A stretch of 64,000 bases of DNA from positions 62,001-126,000 of the forward strand of contig NZ_BAMX01000024.1 in NCBI RefSeq assembly GCF_000963965.1, written 5' to 3'. The number at the start of each line of letters is the position of its first letter. Positions within the stretch are counted from its first letter, which is position 1. The notes beneath the pieces were generated by a model. It had not been told where the DNA came from and did not search any database. It was given only the letters and a program-made list of their open reading frames with translations. This DNA comes from Acetobacter orientalis (lineage in GTDB: Bacteria; Pseudomonadota; Alphaproteobacteria; Acetobacterales; Acetobacteraceae). Of the stretch, positions 40,256-48,988 are shown in pieces. Position numbers and translations under genes: made by a program.

Positions 40256-40921
40256 TTAGTGGTAACGGCGGATAAGGGCGGCGAGTCTGCCCTGAATTTT
40301 GAGGCGCTCTGCAGGAACAATGCGCGTTTCGTAATTGGGGTTTGCTGCTTCTAGGGCAATGGCGTTGCCTTTGCGGCGCAGGCGCTTGAGGGTTACGTCG
40401 TTATCATCAATTAAAGCCACAACAATCTGGCCATTTTCTACGCTGTCTGTGCGTTTGATGATGACGTAGTCTCCGTCCATAATGCCAGCATCAATCATGG
40501 AATCCCCCGCGACCTCTAGGGCGTAATAGTCGCCTGTGCCGGTAAGATCTGGTGGGATATCGAGAAAAGATGTGGTGTCTGACAAGGCTTCGATAGGCAA
40601 GCCTGCGGCAATGCGGCCATAGAGCGGAATTTTGTGTAAAGGCTGCGCTGTGCGCGCAAAGTCACCACGGATAACGTTAGCGGGCAGCGCCTCTGGGCTT
40701 TCAGCCATTTCTGGCAGTTGAATGACCTCTAGTGCGCGGGCACGGTGGTGGTGGCGGCGGAGAAAGCCGCGCTCTTCCAGGCCGGAAATAAGCCGGTGAA
40801 TGCCAGATTTGGAGCGTAGGCCCATGGCTTCTTTCATTTCATCGAAAGAAGGGGAAAAGCCTGTCTGCTTGAGGTGAGATTCGATAAAAAGCAGAAGTTT
40901 ATGCTGTTTACGGGTCAGCAT
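40256..40921 (-). CDS. lexA: LexA repressor
   Basis: A 221-residue SOS repressor. The N-terminal winged helix ([25 protein letters not shown], residues 5-29) carries the alphaproteobacterial-type recognition helix. The Ala106-Gly107 self-cleavage site lies in YGRIAAGLP; the catalytic dyad is Ser141 (EVAGDSMID) and Lys179 ([10 protein letters not shown]). RecA-stimulated cleavage would release repressed genes. A perfect operator lies about 50 bases upstream, so it represses itself. Confidence 0.96.
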   Translation of the reverse strand: MLTRKQHKLLLFIESHLKQTGFSPSFDEMKEAMGLRSKSGIHRLISGLEERGFLRRHHHRARALEVIQLPEMAESPEALPANVIRGDFARTAQPLHKIPLYGRIAAGLPIEALSDTTSFLDIPPDLTGTGDYYALEVAGDSMIDAGIMDGDYVIIKRTDSVENGQIVVALIDDNDVTLKRLRRKGNAIALEAANPNYETRIVPAERLKIQGRLAALIRRYH

Positions 40922-40972
40922 GGTGGGGCACCTCGGAGCAGAGCGGTCGTGTAAAGGGCATACAATCTCTTT

Positions 40973-41001
40973 GTTCTATATAAGTTCTCTTTTTGGGTCA
41001 A
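40973..41001 (-). promoter_or_regulatory. LexA operator and overlapping lexA promoter
   Basis: GTTCTATATAAGTTC at 40973-40987 is a perfect GTTC-N7-GTTC box, the alphaproteobacterial LexA site. On the minus strand a -35-like TTGACC (41001-40996) lies 17 bases from a -10-like TAGAAC (40978-40973), so the box covers the -10 and spacer. The layout fits direct autorepression of lexA. Confidence 0.85.
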
Positions 41002-41143
41002 GCATTTATGCGGTGTTGCGCGTGGTATTATCTGGGCAATTGCACCGTGTAGGTGTGGGGCAGCAATGCTGGTGTGGTGGTTTTCAGGTGTGCGTTTTCA
41101 CGTTACGGCGCAGGACATGACATATGTGCTTATTGCCCCGTAA

Positions 41144-42454
41144 ATGAAAAAGCCCACGCTCTGTGTACCCAAGGCGTTGCTGCAAGCGTGTGCCGTAGGC
41201 GGCATTGCGTTGTGTGGCTGGGGTGGCGGGGTGGCACAGGCGCAAGATGCCGATTTTACGCAAAAATTAAGCGGCACGTGGGGTGGGTTGCGTAGCAAAT
41301 TATTCTCGGAAGGTCTTGATTTTGAAGTTAATGACCAAAATGAATATTGGGGTGTGCCAGTAGGGGGGAGCCAGCCCTCTAACAACTATATTGGTGCAAC
41401 AACCGCCGCCCTTACGCTTGATTTACACACGCTAACGGGCTTGGCGTTGGGGCGGTTGCATGTAAGTGCAATGGATATTCGGGGTCGGCCGTTTAGCAAC
41501 ACCCCGCTTTACGTTTTTAACCAAGTGTCTGGCATAGAAGCCGATGATAACCTGCGGTTATATGAGTTATGGTACAACCAGTCTTTCTGGCACGAACGCT
41601 TTGATGTGTTGGTGGGTAAACTAGACCTAAGCCATGATTTTATGAGCAGTGATATGGCTCAGAATTTTTTAAATGCCTCGTTTTCGTGGCCAATGCTTCC
41701 AGATAATAACCTTTATGATCAAGGGCCTACATCACCTCTTGCAACACCTGCGGTGCGTATAAAATACCACCCTAATGCCCATTGGACAGTGTTGGCCGCT
41801 GTGGGAGATGACAACCCCATAGGGGCTGGTTTTTACAACGAAAATGACCCTTGGAACCAAAACCAAGACCCAAGCGGCACCCGCTTTCATTTTGGGACAG
41901 GGGCGCTGTTGTTTTTTGAAATGCAATACCACCGGCAAGACCCTGTTTATGAAGGAACTTTCAAGCTTGGTGGGTATGGAGATACAGGGCGCTTTCCGGA
42001 ACAGGGGAATGCGGCAACCACACATAAAGGCAACTGGGCACTGTATGGTGTGGCAGATCAGGTTATAGCCAAGCTACAGGGGGCCACCCGGCTAGGTGTT
42101 TTTGTGCGTGCCACTGGCACGGCGGCGGCAGATAGAAACCAAATAGTTTACGGACTTGATGCAGGGGTTGTGTTAACCGCCCCCTTCCAACGGCAGAATG
42201 ATGCCGTGGGGCTTGGCTGGGGTGTTTGTGCACCCAGTGGTGTGCTTGCCCGTGCTGCACGGCGCACAGGGCAAATGGTGCAGGGAAACGAGTACCATTT
42301 TGAATTAACATACCAATACCAGCCATATGCGTGGTTATTGGTGCAGCCAGATATACAAGGCATTATTGCCCCAAGTGGGGGCGTGCCAGATAACACTGGG
42401 GCACGGGTACGCAATGAAGCTATTTTTGGGATTCATTCTAGTGTTTCATTTTAG
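41144..42454 (+). CDS. oprB: OprB-family carbohydrate-selective porin
   Basis: A 436-residue outer-membrane porin with a signal peptide (MKKPTLCVPKALLQACAVGG onwards, cleavage after GGVAQA, about residue 32). The mature start, FTQKLSGTWGGLRSKLFSEGLDFEVNDQNEYWGV, is the typical OprB opening; LSHDFMSSDMAQNFLNASFSWP and a terminal barrel strand ending SSVSF fit the family. Such porins admit glucose and other sugars or alcohols and are common in acetic acid bacteria. The actual solute is not predictable. No good Shine-Dalgarno is seen before ATG 41144. Confidence 0.88.
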   Translation: MKKPTLCVPKALLQACAVGGIALCGWGGGVAQAQDADFTQKLSGTWGGLRSKLFSEGLDFEVNDQNEYWGVPVGGSQPSNNYIGATTAALTLDLHTLTGLALGRLHVSAMDIRGRPFSNTPLYVFNQVSGIEADDNLRLYELWYNQSFWHERFDVLVGKLDLSHDFMSSDMAQNFLNASFSWPMLPDNNLYDQGPTSPLATPAVRIKYHPNAHWTVLAAVGDDNPIGAGFYNENDPWNQNQDPSGTRFHFGTGALLFFEMQYHRQDPVYEGTFKLGGYGDTGRFPEQGNAATTHKGNWALYGVADQVIAKLQGATRLGVFVRATGTAAADRNQIVYGLDAGVVLTAPFQRQNDAVGLGWGVCAPSGVLARAARRTGQMVQGNEYHFELTYQYQPYAWLLVQPDIQGIIAPSGGVPDNTGARVRNEAIFGIHSSVSF

Positions 42455-42548
42455 TAATATGATTTTTAAAGATATTTTTTTGTACGCTTATAAAATTGGT
42501 TAGATTTGCGTTGGCACGTCTTGTAAGAGTGTTTGCGCTGAGTTTTGA

Positions 42549-42596
42549 CTGCTACTGCTACTGCTACTGCTACTGCTACTGCTACTGCTACTGCTA
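42549..42596. repeat. Hexanucleotide tandem array (CTGCTA)8
   Basis: Eight perfect CTGCTA units (48 bases), followed by a decayed unit CCGCCA, in the 518-base convergent gap between oprB and moeA. It is the longest perfect array in the window. Confidence 0.94.
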
Positions 42597-42791
42597 CCGC
42601 CAGCGTCTGGGTAAGGTTGTGAGATGCAGCCTCAAAATTTATTTTAACAACCTCACTTTATAAGATGCGGCCCTCAATCTGCTAGTTTATTCAGGCATAC
42701 CGCTTGAGGTTGCGTGCACGGCTTATAGCCCCGACAGGGCGTTAAGCTACCTGATTGGGGGCGCAAAAGACGGAGCCAGACTTTAGCCCAG
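42597..42791. other. Non-coding gap segment with a short startless open stretch
   Basis: The sequence from 42664 to 42786 is open for 40 codons without a start codon, ending in TAG. The translation looks protein-like (YSGIPLEVACTAYSPDR) but matches nothing I recognise; it could be a gene remnant or chance. A GGTTGT/ACAACC pair lies around 42613-42655. No complete gene is seen. Confidence 0.3.
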
Positions 42792-42925
42792 CATTTTTGA
42801 GACAATTTTTAAATGGTTGCCTCAAAAATGGCCGTGCGTTGTCTGGGGGGCTTTCGCTGCCTGAAACTGGTGTTTTTTACGCCTATTTTGCAGCAGCTTG
42901 CTTGTAAAGCTGCTTGCGTTGCTCA
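42792..42925. repeat. Dispersed intergenic repeat, copy B, beginning with a hairpin
   Basis: The left end is a strong imperfect dyad, CATTTTTGAG and CTCAAAAATG (42792-42830). From about 42795 the sequence aligns with 40085-40205, sharing GTCTGG, CTTT, GCCTGAAA, TGTTTTTTACGC and CAGCAG in the same order. It sits just before the end of moeA. Confidence 0.5.
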
Positions 42926-42972
42926 CAAAAATGCCCAGCCAGCCGTTTAAGTCTGCCCTTTTGAAACAGCTT

Positions 42973-44172
42973 TTAGGGAAGGCGTATAATTTGGCAGGGG
43001 GCACCTGTGTTTTGTGCCGGGGCAAAGGGGGCGCGCAGTAAAAGGGCATCACTTTGGGCAAGAATATTAAGCTGTGCCGAATCTTGCGATGCAAATGGGG
43101 TTGCCAGTGGTAGTAGCCCATTAGGTTGTGGGCTAAGCGTGCAACGCAGAAAGTCTTGCCGTTTGTCGTTTTCTTTAACATCGGCCCCCAAAATGGCGGG
43201 TTCTGTGCAAAGCTCTGTTGGTACAGGCAGGCCCATAAGGGTTTGCACGGCAGGGGCGACAAATACCAAAGAGCACACCATGGCGGCTACCGGGTTGCCG
43301 GGCAGGCCTATCATGGGGGTGGTGCCTAAGTGGCCAGACATAAGCGGCTTGCCGGGCCGCATGGCAATTTTCCAGAAATCTAGGGCCAAGCCATGTGGCT
43401 TTAGGGCATCGCGCACGAGGTCATAGGTGCCAACACTGGCCCCGCCAATGGTAATAAGCAGGTCTAGGTGGGCTGCGTAGGCAATCGCGCCAGAAAGAGA
43501 GGCCATGTTGTCGCGTGCTATGGGCAGCATGGTGGCCTCGGCCCCAACGCTGTTGAGGTAAGCTGTAACCATAAGCGCGCCAGAATTGACGATTGAGTCG
43601 GGCTTGGCGGGGTCTCCGGGCAGGATAAGCTCATCACCCGTGGCAAGAACACCTATGCGGGGTTTACGCGCGACGGGTAGCCACACATGGCCTGCGGCAG
43701 CGGCTAACCCGATATCACGCGCACTGAGTACCTTGCCTGCGGGCAGCAGGGGCTGGCCTGCGGTAAAGTCTTGTCCTTGTGTGCGTATAAACTGGCCTTT
43801 ACGCCCAGCAGCTTGCAGTGTTGCCAGAGTGCCTGTGCGCTCAATATTTTCTTGTATGAGCACGGTATCTGCCCCGGCGGGAATTTGGCTGCCGGTAAAC
43901 AGGCGTATGCACTGGCCTGCTTTGAGCGTGAGTGGCGTGGGGTGGCCCGCGGGTGCTTCGCCTATAACGGTAAGGGTGGCGCCCTGTTTGGCGTCTTCTG
44001 TGCGGGCGGCGTAGCCATCCATGGAAGATACCGAAACGGGAGGGTTAGACAGGCGTGCGGTGAGTGGTTGAGCCAGTACGCGACCACAGGCAGACGCCAG
44101 AGAAACGGTTTCTGGGCCGCAGTGAGAAAGTTTTTCAAGGATTCGGGCGCGCGCAACAGCCACATCCAGCAT
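42973..44172 (-). CDS. moeA: Molybdopterin molybdenumtransferase
   Basis: A 399-residue enzyme inserting molybdate into adenylated molybdopterin. SMDGYAARTED, GQCIRLFTGSQIPAGADTVLIQEN, ARDIGLAAAAGHVWLPVARKPRIGVLATGDELILPG, ITIGGASVGTYD, FWKIAMRPGKPLM and GLPGNPVAAMV are in the family order. ATG 44172 has AAGGAG nine bases upstream. It stands apart from moaDE at 34.6 kb but serves the same cofactor pathway. Confidence 0.94.
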   Translation of the reverse strand: MLDVAVARARILEKLSHCGPETVSLASACGRVLAQPLTARLSNPPVSVSSMDGYAARTEDAKQGATLTVIGEAPAGHPTPLTLKAGQCIRLFTGSQIPAGADTVLIQENIERTGTLATLQAAGRKGQFIRTQGQDFTAGQPLLPAGKVLSARDIGLAAAAGHVWLPVARKPRIGVLATGDELILPGDPAKPDSIVNSGALMVTAYLNSVGAEATMLPIARDNMASLSGAIAYAAHLDLLITIGGASVGTYDLVRDALKPHGLALDFWKIAMRPGKPLMSGHLGTTPMIGLPGNPVAAMVCSLVFVAPAVQTLMGLPVPTELCTEPAILGADVKENDKRQDFLRCTLSPQPNGLLPLATPFASQDSAQLNILAQSDALLLRAPFAPAQNTGAPCQIIRLP

Positions 44173-44272
44173 GTTTTTTTACTCCTTTTGGCTATTCTTG
44201 CGCCTGAACGCCGTAAGAATACTTGACCTTTGGCTCTTGTATGCGCATTTTGCGCTCACTTGAACACCACCC

Positions 44273-44289
44273 CCGGGCATGATGCCCGG
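44273..44289. promoter_or_regulatory. Palindrome upstream of rpmG
   Basis: CCGGGCAT-G-ATGCCCGG, a perfect 8-bp dyad with one central base, 25 bases before the L33 start and therefore probably in its leader. It could be an operator or an RNA hairpin; no regulator is assigned. Confidence 0.4.
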
Positions 44290-44314
44290 CATCTGATGCT
44301 CTGCTGAGGAAGCT

Positions 44315-44482
44315 ATGGCCAAGACCAACGTTATCAAAATCCGTCTCGTTTCCACGGCGGATACCGGTTACTTCTACGTCACGAAAAAGAATGCTCGTGC
44401 GCACACCGGCAAGATGGAACTTAAAAAATATGATCCGGTTGCACGCAAGCACGTTGTGTTCCGCGAAGCCAAGATCAAATAA
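44315..44482 (+). CDS. rpmG: 50S ribosomal protein L33
   Basis: A 55-residue basic protein beginning [20 protein letters not shown] and continuing [20 protein letters not shown] to the stop after REAKIK; this is the cysteine-free form of L33 of the large ribosomal subunit. GAGGA lies 5 bases before the ATG, and a strong terminator follows. It diverges from moeA and appears monocistronic. Confidence 0.96.
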   Translation: MAKTNVIKIRLVSTADTGYFYVTKKNARAHTGKMELKKYDPVARKHVVFREAKIK

Positions 44483-44512
44483 TTCAGCCTGATTTTTATT
44501 GGGATGAGACAA

Positions 44513-44541
44513 AACGCGGCACCTTAGGGTGCCGTTTTTTG
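44513..44541 (+). terminator. Rho-independent terminator of rpmG
   Basis: A perfect 7-bp stem CGGCACC/GGTGCCG with a 4-base loop and six Ts, about 35 bases after the L33 stop; AAAAC on the left side may let it serve the convergent gene too. Confidence 0.88.
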
Positions 44542-44565
44542 TTTTTAGAGCGTAGTGGGGTGCTG

Positions 44566-45132
44566 CTACAGGGGCCTCGTAGTGCGGGCCTGTTTGGCGG
44601 CTAAGGCCAAAATACGCCTACGAATAAGGCCACTGGCAGGGCGTATTAAGGCCCAGTAAAGCTGCATTTTAAAACGGGTAGCCGTGTCTGGGCAGTAAAC
44701 CCATGTTTGTGTGGCAAGCTTTATGGTGTGCTTTGGGGCTGGCTCAACTTCAAAAGTCAGTACCAGCTTGGCAACGCCGGGTGTGTTGAAGGCCTTAAAT
44801 GCGCTTAGGTCTGCTATTGGGTATAACCCGAATGTGGGCCGCCAGAAGCGCCCAACAAGCCCTAGTGTCATATGGGTTGGTGTTGTTTCTAGCCGTGTAA
44901 AATTATCAAGCCCAAAAGGGCTTGGGGCTGCGGCTGTGTTGTGTGGCGGCTTACGCCGCAGGAAAATACCGGGCACGCGCTCACGCAGCGCCATAAAAAA
45001 CCCGATAAGTGGGTCTTGGCGTAGGTTTTGCGTGAGAATGGCTTGTAAAAGCTGTTGGGGGTTACCCGCACAGGTGAGTTCATGGGCTTCATGAAACTGG
45101 AACGAGGGCAGGTAGGGTGGTGTACGCAGCAT
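44566..45132 (-). CDS. Conserved hypothetical protein (188 aa), possible ligand-binding fold
   Basis: The frame is longer, but ATG 45132 has a near-perfect AGGAGGT six bases upstream, giving MLRTPPYLPSFQFHEAHE. The pattern RLETTPTHMTLGLVGRFWRP, FNTPGVAKLVLTFEVEP, LATQTWVYCPD and YWALIRPASGLIRRRIL resembles a widespread actinobacterial/proteobacterial family of unknown function with a helix-grip (START-like) look; I cannot name it with confidence. It lies 43 bases after ftsB and converges on rpmG. Confidence 0.72.
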   Translation of the reverse strand: MLRTPPYLPSFQFHEAHELTCAGNPQQLLQAILTQNLRQDPLIGFFMALRERVPGIFLRRKPPHNTAAAPSPFGLDNFTRLETTPTHMTLGLVGRFWRPTFGLYPIADLSAFKAFNTPGVAKLVLTFEVEPAPKHTIKLATQTWVYCPDTATRFKMQLYWALIRPASGLIRRRILALAAKQARTTRPL

Positions 45133-45175
45133 AACGGTACCTCCTGAGGGGCTCAGTAGGTACGTGTTTGTGGTG

Positions 45176-45505
45176 TTAGTAAAGTGGGTCGTGCCGGTCG
45201 TAAGGAACGACAACGTCGTTTTGGTTGGCAAGGTTGAGCATGGCACGGGCACGCTCATCAAGCGTATCGGTATCGAGCGAGTGGTCACGCAGGCCGTTCA
45301 CACGGCGGCGCCATGCGGCTTGCTCGGTTGCGGCATCTTGCTGGGCTTGTTTGGCTTGGTCGAGCAGCACAAGCTGCTGTTGGTAGGCTTTTATGCCGTG
45401 GTCGCCTTGGGTGGCGTTCCAGCCGAAATAGCCAGCAATACCCAAAAACACCATGGGGGGCACAACAGCACGAACAGCGCGTCTTATCATACGGCCCAGT
45501 TTCAC
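45176..45505 (-). CDS. ftsB: Cell division protein FtsB/DivIC-like
   Basis: A 109-residue septum formation initiator protein. A basic N-terminus is followed by one transmembrane helix (VPPMVFLGIAGYFGWNA, about residues 15-31) and a periplasmic coiled coil (KAYQQQLVLLDQAKQAQQDAATEQAAWRRRVNGL) that would bind FtsL and FtsQ at the divisome. It begins at GTG 45505; Met6 is an alternative. It follows eno in the same direction, the common alphaproteobacterial arrangement, but a strong terminator separates them. Confidence 0.85.
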   Translation of the reverse strand: MKLGRMIRRAVRAVVPPMVFLGIAGYFGWNATQGDHGIKAYQQQLVLLDQAKQAQQDAATEQAAWRRRVNGLRDHSLDTDTLDERARAMLNLANQNDVVVPYDRHDPLY

Positions 45506-45613
45506 GGTGTTTTAACCCCCTTATTGGTACGCTTTTGGTTAAAGCGCGTAATCTTGTTCAGATTATGGAACAGTTTTCATAAAAGCAAGAAACTCTGTTG
45601 GGCAGTGTAAAAC

Positions 45614-45650
45614 AAAACAGGCCGAAGGGGTGCCCCTCCGGCCTGTTTTT
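45614..45650. terminator. Strong bidirectional terminator between eno and ftsB
   Basis: An 11-bp outer stem AAAACAGGCCG/CGGCCTGTTTT continues as GGGG/CCCC around a tiny loop, with T runs on both strands. It lies 20 bases after the eno stop. Confidence 0.92.
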
Positions 45651-45670
45651 AGCGTGGTTGTATAAAAAGC

Positions 45671-46954
<1,284 letters not shown>

Positions 46955-46971
46955 TTAATTCCCGTTTTAAG

Positions 46972-46998
46972 AGCCGGAAAAAAGAGTGGTTTCCGGCT
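46972..46998. promoter_or_regulatory. Hairpin in the eno leader region
   Basis: A perfect 9-bp inverted repeat AGCCGGAAA/TTTCCGGCT with a 9-base spacer, 23 bases upstream of the enolase ATG. It may be a leader stem-loop or operator; it has no T run on the eno side and does not match a riboswitch I know. Confidence 0.45.
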
Positions 46999-47141
46999 GC
47001 GGTGTCTTGTTTTTGTTATCGAGCCTAACACAACACAAAAGCGGCTGCTTTTTCGTGCTGTTGCCTAGTGGCATCGTGTTGGGCTTTTCTGTCAACCGAT
47101 CTCGTGCAGGAAAACGTGCTGAGGAGGCACATTTAACACTC

Positions 47142-47618
47142 ATGAAAAGACTTCCGTTCGTGGCTGTGGTGCTCACATTGGCTGGTTTGCTGCCGTTTTT
47201 GTTTGGGGCATGTTGCATTGTCTTTTTCAATTCTGGCGTGCCGTTGCCCAACCTGCTTATGGCTTTTGTGTTTTATGGCGCTATTTGCCTAAGCTTTTGG
47301 GGCGCTGTGCAATGGGGTTTGGCCCTAGAGGCAGACCCGTTGGTGATAAGCACTGGCGCCAAACGCTTTGATACAGCACGGCTTGTGCTGGGTGTGGTGC
47401 CTGCGGTGGCAGGGTGGCTTGCCGCCTATTTGGCTTTTGCATGGCAGCCTATAGCTGGGGTTGTAACTCTGGCCGTTGCTGTACCGGTTTTAGCGCTGGT
47501 TGAGCGGCAAGGGTGGCGGCAGGGTGCCTTACCAACCGGCTATATGGGGCTGCGCTGGATTGCTACGGCCATTATGGAATGCTGCATTGTGGTTGTGCTG
47601 TTAGCACGCCTGTTTTGA
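47142..47618 (+). CDS. DUF3429-family integral membrane protein
   Basis: A 158-residue membrane protein with five to six predicted hydrophobic helices. The motif FVFYGAICLSFWGAVQWGLAL (residues 39-59) matches DUF3429 proteins, whose role is unknown. The start ATG 47142 (MKRLPFVAVVLTLAG) follows GAGGAGG at a long spacing of about 13 bases; in-frame upstream codons lack the family pattern. It points away from eno. Confidence 0.78.
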   Translation: MKRLPFVAVVLTLAGLLPFLFGACCIVFFNSGVPLPNLLMAFVFYGAICLSFWGAVQWGLALEADPLVISTGAKRFDTARLVLGVVPAVAGWLAAYLAFAWQPIAGVVTLAVAVPVLALVERQGWRQGALPTGYMGLRWIATAIMECCIVVVLLARLF

Positions 47619-47688
47619 CATAAGGGTGATACCGCACGTGATGACGCCTGTGGTGTTGGTGTTATAACAAAGTATTGCGTGCAGATTA

Positions 47689-47713
47689 CCCGAACGCTCT
47701 GTGAGTGTTCGGG
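47689..47713 (+). promoter_or_regulatory. Strong leader hairpin before thiO
   Basis: CCCGAACGCTC and GAGTGTTCGGG pair over 11 bp (one G-T) with a 3-base loop, ending 22 bases before the thiO ATG. The leader shows neither CUGAGA nor the ACC-CUGAU parts of a TPP riboswitch, so a different regulation, or none, is implied. Confidence 0.5.
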
Positions 47714-47734
47714 CCAGAGAGGAATTAAGAGAAC

Positions 47735-48709
47735 ATGCAAGGCTCACCGCGCATTCTGGTTAAAGGGGCTGGCGTTGCAGGCATGACCGCAGCCGTAACA
47801 CTGGCAGAGCGCGGGGGGCGTGTAACCTTGTACGACCCCGGTGGGCGTGTTGGGGCTGGGGCATCTTGGTTTGCAGGGGGCATGTTGGCCCCGTGGTGCG
47901 AGGCGGAATCTGCACCCGCCGAAGTGACCGCGCAGTCTGTTGATTCGGTGGATTGGTGGGCAGACCATGTGCCAGACGTGGTGCGGGCAGGCAGTTTGGT
48001 ACTAGCCCCCCCGCGAGACGTAGGGGAGGTGGCGCGTTTTGGCCGCCGTACCTCACATTTTGAAACGGTAGATGGTGCGCGTATTGGCGCGTTAGAGCCA
48101 GACTTGGCTGGGCGTTTTCATAAAGGCTTGTTTTTTGCCGATGAAGGGCACGTAGACCCGCGTAAAGCGTTAGTGGCGTTGCTAAACAGTTTGAAGTCTT
48201 TTGGCGGGCAAGCTGTTTTTACCGCAGACCAAGCACCAGACCCGGCAGAGTTTGACTGGGTGGTAGACTGCACCGCCCTAAACGTGCGGGACAAATTGGA
48301 GGGTTTGCGGGGCATGCGCGGCGAAATGCTACTTTTGCGCTGCCCTGATGTCACCTTGCACCGCCCTGTGCGTATGCTGCACCCGCGCATACCTATTTAT
48401 ATTGTACCGCGAGAAGGGCATGTTTTTATGGTGGGTGCCACCATGATAGAGAGCGAAAACGCAGGCGGTATGACCGTGCGCTCCATAACCGAACTGCTTA
48501 ATGCCGCATGGGTACTGCACCCGGCCTTTGCCGAAGCAGAAATACTGGAAATGGGCACAGGGCTGCGCCCGTCTTTTCCCGATAATATGCCGCGCGTTAT
48601 ACAAAAAGGGCGCACGGTTTATATTAACGGTATGTACCGCCACGGTTTTCTGCTCTCACCCGCCAGGGCGCGTGAGGCTGCCGATATTGTGTTTGGCGCA
48701 AACAGCTAA
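47735..48709 (+). CDS. thiO: Glycine oxidase ThiO-type FAD-dependent oxidoreductase
   Basis: A 324-residue D-amino-acid-oxidase-family flavoprotein. The dinucleotide-binding motif VKGAGVAGMTAAVTLAERG is at residues 6-24, with the acidic FAD-ribose position in VTLYDPGG; ASWFAGGMLAPWCEAES and the late GLRPSFPDNMPRV with YINGMYRHGFLLSPA match ThiO. It oxidises glycine to dehydroglycine for the thiazole ring. First gene of the thiO-thiS-thiG-thiE operon. An AAACAG/CTGTTT hairpin with Ts spans its stop (48700-48719) and could attenuate the distal genes. Confidence 0.9.
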   Translation: MQGSPRILVKGAGVAGMTAAVTLAERGGRVTLYDPGGRVGAGASWFAGGMLAPWCEAESAPAEVTAQSVDSVDWWADHVPDVVRAGSLVLAPPRDVGEVARFGRRTSHFETVDGARIGALEPDLAGRFHKGLFFADEGHVDPRKALVALLNSLKSFGGQAVFTADQAPDPAEFDWVVDCTALNVRDKLEGLRGMRGEMLLLRCPDVTLHRPVRMLHPRIPIYIVPREGHVFMVGATMIESENAGGMTVRSITELLNAAWVLHPAFAEAEILEMGTGLRPSFPDNMPRVIQKGRTVYINGMYRHGFLLSPARAREAADIVFGANS

Positions 48710-48787
48710 CAGGCTGTTTTAAAAGGGTTGCGCTGGGGCATAAGTGTGCTTACGTGCCGCACTATGGCAAGGGAGAGGAAACGGCCC

Positions 48788-48985
48788 ATGAAAATTGTGG
48801 TTAATGAGCAGGAGCACAACGTTTCAGCCACCACGCTGGCCGCGTTAATAGACGAGCTAGGCTATGGTGGTGCGCGCGTTGCCACAGCCCTGAACGGAGA
48901 TTTTGTGCCCGTGACACACCGTAAAGACGCTTTGCTGAAGGACGGCGTAAAAATTGAAATTGTAGCCCCCATGCAGGGGGGCTAA
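48788..48985 (+). CDS. thiS: Sulfur carrier protein ThiS
   Basis: A 65-residue ubiquitin-fold sulfur carrier with the terminal Gly-Gly (EIVAPMQGG) that is thiocarboxylated and delivers sulfur to thiazole synthase. MKIVVNEQEHNVSATTLAAL is a typical start; ATG 48788 has AGAGGAAA upstream. It is 3 bases from thiG and 78 bases from thiO. Confidence 0.94.
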   Translation: MKIVVNEQEHNVSATTLAALIDELGYGGARVATALNGDFVPVTHRKDALLKDGVKIEIVAPMQGG

Positions 48986-48988
48986 GGC

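Noticed and set aside
40085-42925. Composite transposon carrying lexA and oprB
   Set aside because: The flanking repeats are short, diverged and lack a transposase or visible target duplications; lexA is a housekeeping gene with its own operator.
47619-47734. TPP riboswitch before thiO
   Set aside because: Conserved TPP-aptamer segments are missing from the leader.
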